Of a stretch of 55,565 nt of DNA, positions 51,762 to 55,565 are shown piece by piece. A program made the position numbers and the translations under genes. Every line of letters begins with the position of its first letter. Positions within the stretch are counted from its first letter, which is position 1. The notes beneath the pieces were generated by a model, which had not been told where the DNA came from, made no database searches, and saw nothing but the letters and a program-made list of their open reading frames with translations. Origin of the DNA: Chloroflexaceae bacterium (lineage in GTDB: Bacteria > Chloroflexota > Chloroflexia > Chloroflexales > Chloroflexaceae); contig JANQID010000085.1 of assembly GCA_028282325.1 (NCBI GenBank), positions 1 to 55,565 on the forward strand, read 5' to 3'.

Positions 51762-52622
51762 TTAGCCTACTTCGACAAGGGAGGGTTCAAGACTATTGCG
51801 CTTGACAACCAGGGTCAGCACGTAGTCGGCGGTCAAATGCCACCAGCCGTTTAACTTGATGTTTGGAAGGCAATCCACAGCGTTCGATGAACACGCAGCA
51901 GGATTGCCGTGAGCATTCCCTTTGGCGTGGCGGTTCAAAACATCAATTTCACACTGGACGCCCAGCTCGTTCCAATTCTGACTCAGATTGATCGGATCAA
52001 AGCGGCAGGATATACACCGGGTATCGACGGTTAGTCCCAGGCGCAGCGCTTTCAGCGCCGACTCCTTCGCACTCCAGATCAAGGTAATGATCGTGTCGCG
52101 AGCGCCCGGCGGCGTGCGGCGAACAAGGGCGATTTCTCCATCGGTAAAGTAGTCTTCGACAAGCTGCCATGATCGCGGCTCAATCCACTCGATGTCGGCT
52201 CCAACATGTGTCAGACAATCATCCGACATCGCACAGAACGCGTGATCATGGGAATGGCTGATTGAAAAGCTCAGCACCGGGCGAAACCACAGTTCGGAGT
52301 ATGGCCCGCCGCTCGGTCCGCCTCGACGACTCCAGCCGGAGAGGAGGTTGAATAACGGCGCGCCGTTCTCGTCATTGCCGATGTCAATCGCATCCAGCGG
52401 CGGCGTAACCCCGGCATGCCGGGCGACATAGGACTGGATCAGGTGTTTGGCAGTCCAGCGGCCAAGCAGCCATTCACGGCGGCGCTTGTCAACATTCAGT
52501 CGGTGTAATTGGCGGCTTTCCGACAGGCTTAGCAGACCCGTCGGGGTCAATCCTCGGGCCAGATCGGGATGGTTCGCAGTGGATTGCGTAAGCCAGTAGA
52601 TCATAGGCTGGTCAATGTACAC
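51762..52622 (-). CDS. 4'-phosphopantetheinyl transferase (Sfp type)
   Basis: It attaches phosphopantetheine from CoA to carrier proteins. The 286-residue protein shows the family order: RREWLLGRWTAKHLIQSY near residue 48-65, SFSISHSHDHAFCAMS (about 118-133), the Mg2+-binding VGADIEWIEPR (about 138-148) and LIWSAKESALKALRLGL (about 182-198). The size fits the Sfp/EntD type rather than AcpS, so broad or secondary-metabolite carriers are the likely targets. It is encoded just after the polyketide synthase, whose carrier domain is the obvious client. The start may be ATG 52604. Confidence 0.92.
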   Translation of the reverse strand: MYIDQPMIYWLTQSTANHPDLARGLTPTGLLSLSESRQLHRLNVDKRRREWLLGRWTAKHLIQSYVARHAGVTPPLDAIDIGNDENGAPLFNLLSGWSRRGGPSGGPYSELWFRPVLSFSISHSHDHAFCAMSDDCLTHVGADIEWIEPRSWQLVEDYFTDGEIALVRRTPPGARDTIITLIWSAKESALKALRLGLTVDTRCISCRFDPINLSQNWNELGVQCEIDVLNRHAKGNAHGNPAACSSNAVDCLPNIKLNGWWHLTADYVLTLVVKRNSLEPSLVEVG

Positions 52623-52628
52623 ATTACG

Positions 52629-52669
52629 ATAGACGGCGGATGCGGCGTTTGGCCATGTCCGCCGTCTAT
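52629..52669 (-). terminator. 12-bp hairpin between polyketide synthase and Sfp-type genes
   Basis: ATAGACGGCGGA pairs perfectly with its complement at 52658-52669 around a 17-base loop, in the 62-bp gap between the two genes. There is no T-run. It is probably an intercistronic processing or attenuation element. Confidence 0.55.
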
Positions 52670-52684
52670 GTTCTGAGCGCCGGT

Positions 52685-55564
52685 TTATGTCAACGAAACA
52701 CCACCGGGCAGTTGCACCGTGCGGTAGCCGTTCATCACGATGTACACACGACCCGACTCATCAACCACTTGCGCGTCGAACAGTGCCCCATCGTCAACGG
52801 CGGATACCACCGCGTAGAGCCGTTGGCCCGCCGCCGCTTCCGGCTGACGATAAGTCGTCACCGAGTCGATGCTCAGCGGCAGAGCCATCACGCCCTTGGT
52901 CGCCATCTCCCAGATCCCGGCGGTCTGGAAGCACAGTTCGATCAGTCGCGCAGCAATGAGCGTTTCAGCCTCAGCGGGCGCGGTGTTGGGCGGCAGGTTG
53001 TCGGCCATCAAGCTAATCGCGCGCGCGCCGTCCACGCCCGCCCGTTCCAGCACCTGATAGGCCGGGCCGTGGAAGTAGATCTGGTAGATCCGCTCGGCGT
53101 CGAAGGTCAGCGTCGCGGCGTCCGGCGGAGCGAAATCGACCGTTCGTTCCTCGACTGGCTGGCGAGTCAAGCGCACCTGGCCGTAGAAGTGGTCGTTGAT
53201 CTGTTCGGGCAATTCAGGCTTCGGCGGCTTCGTCACCGACCGCAGCGTCACCTGTGCAACCAGCGCGCCGTCGTTTGCCGGAGCGATCGTTGCGTTCAGG
53301 ATGAGTGTGCGCGGCTGGTGACGGTAGAACTTGAACGGACGCTCGGCGACCCAGCGTATCTCCGCCGTGTGGAAGCCGGGAGCCAGCAACGTCGCCATCT
53401 CGGCGAACGCCTCGTTGGACATCACGCCCGGCAGCAACGGCAGGCCCTCGAATTGGTGATCGAAGAGGTAGGGTTGCTCGTTTGGATCGAGCGTGGTTTC
53501 CACCTCCAGCCCGCCGTAGAGTTTCGCCGCTTTCACCGCACCGATCATCGCCAGCGGTCGTGTACGCTCGGCCAGTTTCGCCGCAACCTTCGCCGTATCG
53601 AGTCCGCCATCCGGGTCGAATTCCTCAACCAGGATGCCCAGGCTCTTGCCGACAACCAGTTCGCCGCGTGTACCGCCGTAGGTCAACTCCCGCCGGATCG
53701 TCGGCACGCCGGCTTCGGGCGGCAGCATCTGGATCCCGGCCATTTCCATCAAGCGCGGGATCGATCCGCGTGTCGCCATCCCGATGCCGTCCCACGCGGT
53801 CCAGTCAATGACGATGCCGCGCGTTTCGGGTCGCCAGGCACGCAGGTTGCTGGTGAGCTTGCACAGCAGATCATTCGCCGAGCTGTAGTCGGTCTGTCCG
53901 CCGTTGCCAAACCGCCCGGCCACCGAACTGAAAGCGACAGTCGCGCCGATGGGCATACCTCTCGCCGCGTTCAGCAGGCTGAAGAAACCGTCGGCCTTGA
54001 TGTCGAAGACTAGATTGAACTCGTTCGGCTGCTTGTCCGGCAACGTACGACTAATCTCGATGCCGCCCGCGTGCAGCAGCACGTCGATCCGCCCGTAGCG
54101 CTGGCGAATATCCTTGACCACCGCAGCGATGGCGGCGCCATCGAGCAGGTTGACGCTGTGATAGTGCGCCATACCACCTGCCGCCTGCACCGTTTCGATC
54201 GCGCGCAGGGCGGCTTCCTCACGCTCAATCGCTTGCAAGCGCTTGTCGATCAGCACCGGCGTTGGTCGTTCGCCCGCCGCCTTCAACTCGTCGAAGACCT
54301 GGCGTTTGAGCGCTTCTTTGTCGCTGCGGAAGAGTGCGATGCGCGGATCATTCGCAGCGGGAGCCGCCGCCAGATCGAGCAGGTAGAAGACGCCGCCGCT
54401 GACGCTCGCCAGATCGGCGACAATCGCGCTGGTAATACCGCCTGCCGCGCCGGTGACAACGAAGACAGTGTCTTTTGTCAACGCCATACCGGGCTGCTCA
54501 TCCGCCGCCGGTTGCTCGGTCAGGGTGATGGTGTAGCGCAGTCCGTCGTAGTAGCCAACCTCGACAATGCCGGGATCGGTCAGCGTCTCCGCGATCAGCG
54601 CATCGGCGGGTTCAGCGGTCTTACGGCTCGTCTCGAAGTCCACGACCTTGATGAGCACGTCGCGACGTTCGCGCTTGTAGGCTTTGGTGAAGCCGGAAAC
54701 CGCGCCGCCGAGCGGGTTGGTTGCGCCTTCCTCGCCATAGCCGTGCAATCCGCCCAACCGCGTCGCCGAGACCAGGAAGTTCGCGGGCGCGCTGACCTCG
54801 TCGTAGAACGTGCGCATCGTAGTATAGAAGTTCTTGACCAACTGGCGATTCAACTCACGCCAGGCTTCAAGGTCAAGTTCCTCTAGCGCCGGTTGGCTAT
54901 CCAATGCCGGGAGCCAGTAGACGCCCTGGATCGGCCCGTTCGCCAACCACTCGCGGAGTTGGGCTTCGAGAGCCGCGCTGTCCGGCGCTTCCTCAATCAC
55001 GAGCGGGGTGACGCCGCGCTTCTCCAGCCGGTTGACCAGCGCTTTGCCGACGCCGCCGCGATCCATCATTACCACCACGCGGCTTTTTTGATCGAGCGCG
55101 ACGCCAGTTGACTTGCAGAGATCGAGCGTCGGTCGCAGCGCGGGCGTTGGTACACGACGCGGGATGCTATCGGCATCCTCCAGCGTGCCGATGGTTGCCG
55201 GAGCCGCCGCCGGAGACGGCGGAATGTCGGCTGTTACGCCGTTGCCGCTTACCGGCGCAGAAACCGGCGCGGGCGCCGTCGCTGCGACCGGCCCTCCTAG
55301 ATCAGGCCGCTGTGTGCGGACAAAGCCGATCACGCTCGCCAGCGTCGGATAGTCACGTAGCTGAAGGTTCTCCTGCCGTGGAATGTCGAAGGCTTCCCGC
55401 ACCGCGACAAAGGTCTCGGCCTGCTTCACCGTATCCACGCCCAGGTCGGCTTCGAGGTCGAGATCCAGATCCAGCATCTCTGTCGGGTAGCCCGTCTTCT
55501 CGGCCACGATCGCCAGCACCCGCTCCTCCACCGGATCGATTCCGGAAGCGACCGGCGCCGCAAC
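52685..55564 (-). CDS. Polyketide/PUFA-synthase-like protein (ACP-KR-DH), 5' end outside window
   Basis: The C-terminal 960 residues of a large synthase; the frame stays open to the right edge. First comes a carrier domain (about 10-85 of this part; [20 protein letters not shown], then TVKQAE), in which Thr replaces the usual phosphopantetheine Ser. A Pro/Ala linker follows, then a PfaA-type ketoreductase ([40 protein letters not shown], with Ser-Tyr-Asn triad). A hotdog dehydratase comes last ([20 protein letters not shown] with the catalytic-type His; [12 protein letters not shown]). The order resembles PUFA or secondary-lipid synthases. Ketosynthase and acyltransferase domains are expected beyond the window. 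It leads an operon with Sfp and acyl-CoA carboxylase genes. Confidence 0.88.
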   Translation of the reverse strand, partial: VAAPVASGIDPVEERVLAIVAEKTGYPTEMLDLDLDLEADLGVDTVKQAETFVAVREAFDIPRQENLQLRDYPTLASVIGFVRTQRPDLGGPVAATAPAPVSAPVSGNGVTADIPPSPAAAPATIGTLEDADSIPRRVPTPALRPTLDLCKSTGVALDQKSRVVVMMDRGGVGKALVNRLEKRGVTPLVIEEAPDSAALEAQLREWLANGPIQGVYWLPALDSQPALEELDLEAWRELNRQLVKNFYTTMRTFYDEVSAPANFLVSATRLGGLHGYGEEGATNPLGGAVSGFTKAYKRERRDVLIKVVDFETSRKTAEPADALIAETLTDPGIVEVGYYDGLRYTITLTEQPAADEQPGMALTKDTVFVVTGAAGGITSAIVADLASVSGGVFYLLDLAAAPAANDPRIALFRSDKEALKRQVFDELKAAGERPTPVLIDKRLQAIEREEAALRAIETVQAAGGMAHYHSVNLLDGAAIAAVVKDIRQRYGRIDVLLHAGGIEISRTLPDKQPNEFNLVFDIKADGFFSLLNAARGMPIGATVAFSSVAGRFGNGGQTDYSSANDLLCKLTSNLRAWRPETRGIVIDWTAWDGIGMATRGSIPRLMEMAGIQMLPPEAGVPTIRRELTYGGTRGELVVGKSLGILVEEFDPDGGLDTAKVAAKLAERTRPLAMIGAVKAAKLYGGLEVETTLDPNEQPYLFDHQFEGLPLLPGVMSNEAFAEMATLLAPGFHTAEIRWVAERPFKFYRHQPRTLILNATIAPANDGALVAQVTLRSVTKPPKPELPEQINDHFYGQVRLTRQPVEERTVDFAPPDAATLTFDAERIYQIYFHGPAYQVLERAGVDGARAISLMADNLPPNTAPAEAETLIAARLIELCFQTAGIWEMATKGVMALPLSIDSVTTYRQPEAAAGQRLYAVVSAVDDGALFDAQVVDESGRVYIVMNGYRTVQLPGGVSLT

Positions 55565-55565
55565 C

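Noticed and set aside
52640-54013. Open frame of 457 codons antisense to the polyketide synthase
   Set aside because: It is Arg/Gln/His-rich and shadow-like. The minus strand encodes clear KR and DH domains over the same bases.
1-55565. CRISPR array or phage region
   Set aside because: I found no regularly spaced direct repeats and no cas, capsid, tail or lysis genes.

Overview
The window looks like a chromosomal segment of a member of the Chloroflexota, most likely class Chloroflexia. This is an inference from protein flavour, not a database result: a Chloroflexi-type solute-binding lipoprotein with a V/E/T-rich linker, a biliverdin-type phytochrome with an Rcp1-like regulator, a PUFA-synthase-like polyketide synthase beside an acyl-CoA carboxylase, and a very compact two-strand gene layout. 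Base composition is moderately GC-rich.

Region 1 (1-4.9 kb) is a decay zone. A DDE insertion sequence with 20-bp terminal inverted repeats separates two different truncated genes. After it come remnants of an integron-type integrase, a MITE-like repeat, a frameshifted DUF3795 gene and an internally deleted YdeI-like gene.

Region 2 (4.9-12.7 kb) holds a MarC membrane protein, a SnoaL/SgcJ-like protein, a trans-sulfuration enzyme overlapping an Ogt/Ada alkyltransferase, and then a light-sensing block on the minus strand. That block is an OmpR-type regulator whose phospho-acceptor Asp is replaced by Glu, a bacteriophytochrome kinase and a small receiver protein.

Region 3 (13-24 kb) has an FAD oxidoreductase/SDR pair, then a plus-strand operon (sugar epimerase, GAF-GAF-PAS histidine kinase, hisC, anchored extracytoplasmic protein, linalool-dehydratase-like protein), a HhH radical SAM protein and an alpha/beta hydrolase.

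Region 4 (24-32.3 kb, minus strand) is housekeeping: an LCP glycopolymer ligase with an overlapping SpoIIE-type phosphatase, FtsH, Hpt, TilS and a CAU-anticodon tRNA directly upstream of tilS. An M20-fold protein that has lost most of its catalytic residues follows.

Region 5 (32.7-43.6 kb, plus strand) is a complete peptide-type ABC transporter with a consensus sigma-70 promoter and a long leader. Its solute-binding protein is circularly permuted relative to the SBP_bac_5 family: the usual C-terminal half comes first. Enoyl-CoA hydratase, tRNA-dihydrouridine synthase, a DUF885-like protein and a flavodoxin-like protein follow.

Region 6 (43.6-55.6 kb, minus strand) contains a four-gene membrane operon (DUF2207, zinc ribbon, unknown, SPFH). 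It also contains a lipid/polyketide operon running from beyond the right edge: ACP-KR-DH polyketide synthase, Sfp-type transferase, carboxyltransferase, biotin carboxylase and biotin carrier protein. The carboxylase can supply (methyl)malonyl-CoA and the transferase can activate carrier domains. The one carrier domain visible has Thr at the usual phosphopantetheine Ser.

Two dispersed repeat families (about 141 bp, four copies; 52 bp, two inverted copies) sit in intergenic gaps. The most interesting observations are the permuted binding protein, the catalytically degenerate M20 protein, the D-to-E receiver and the Thr-carrier domain.
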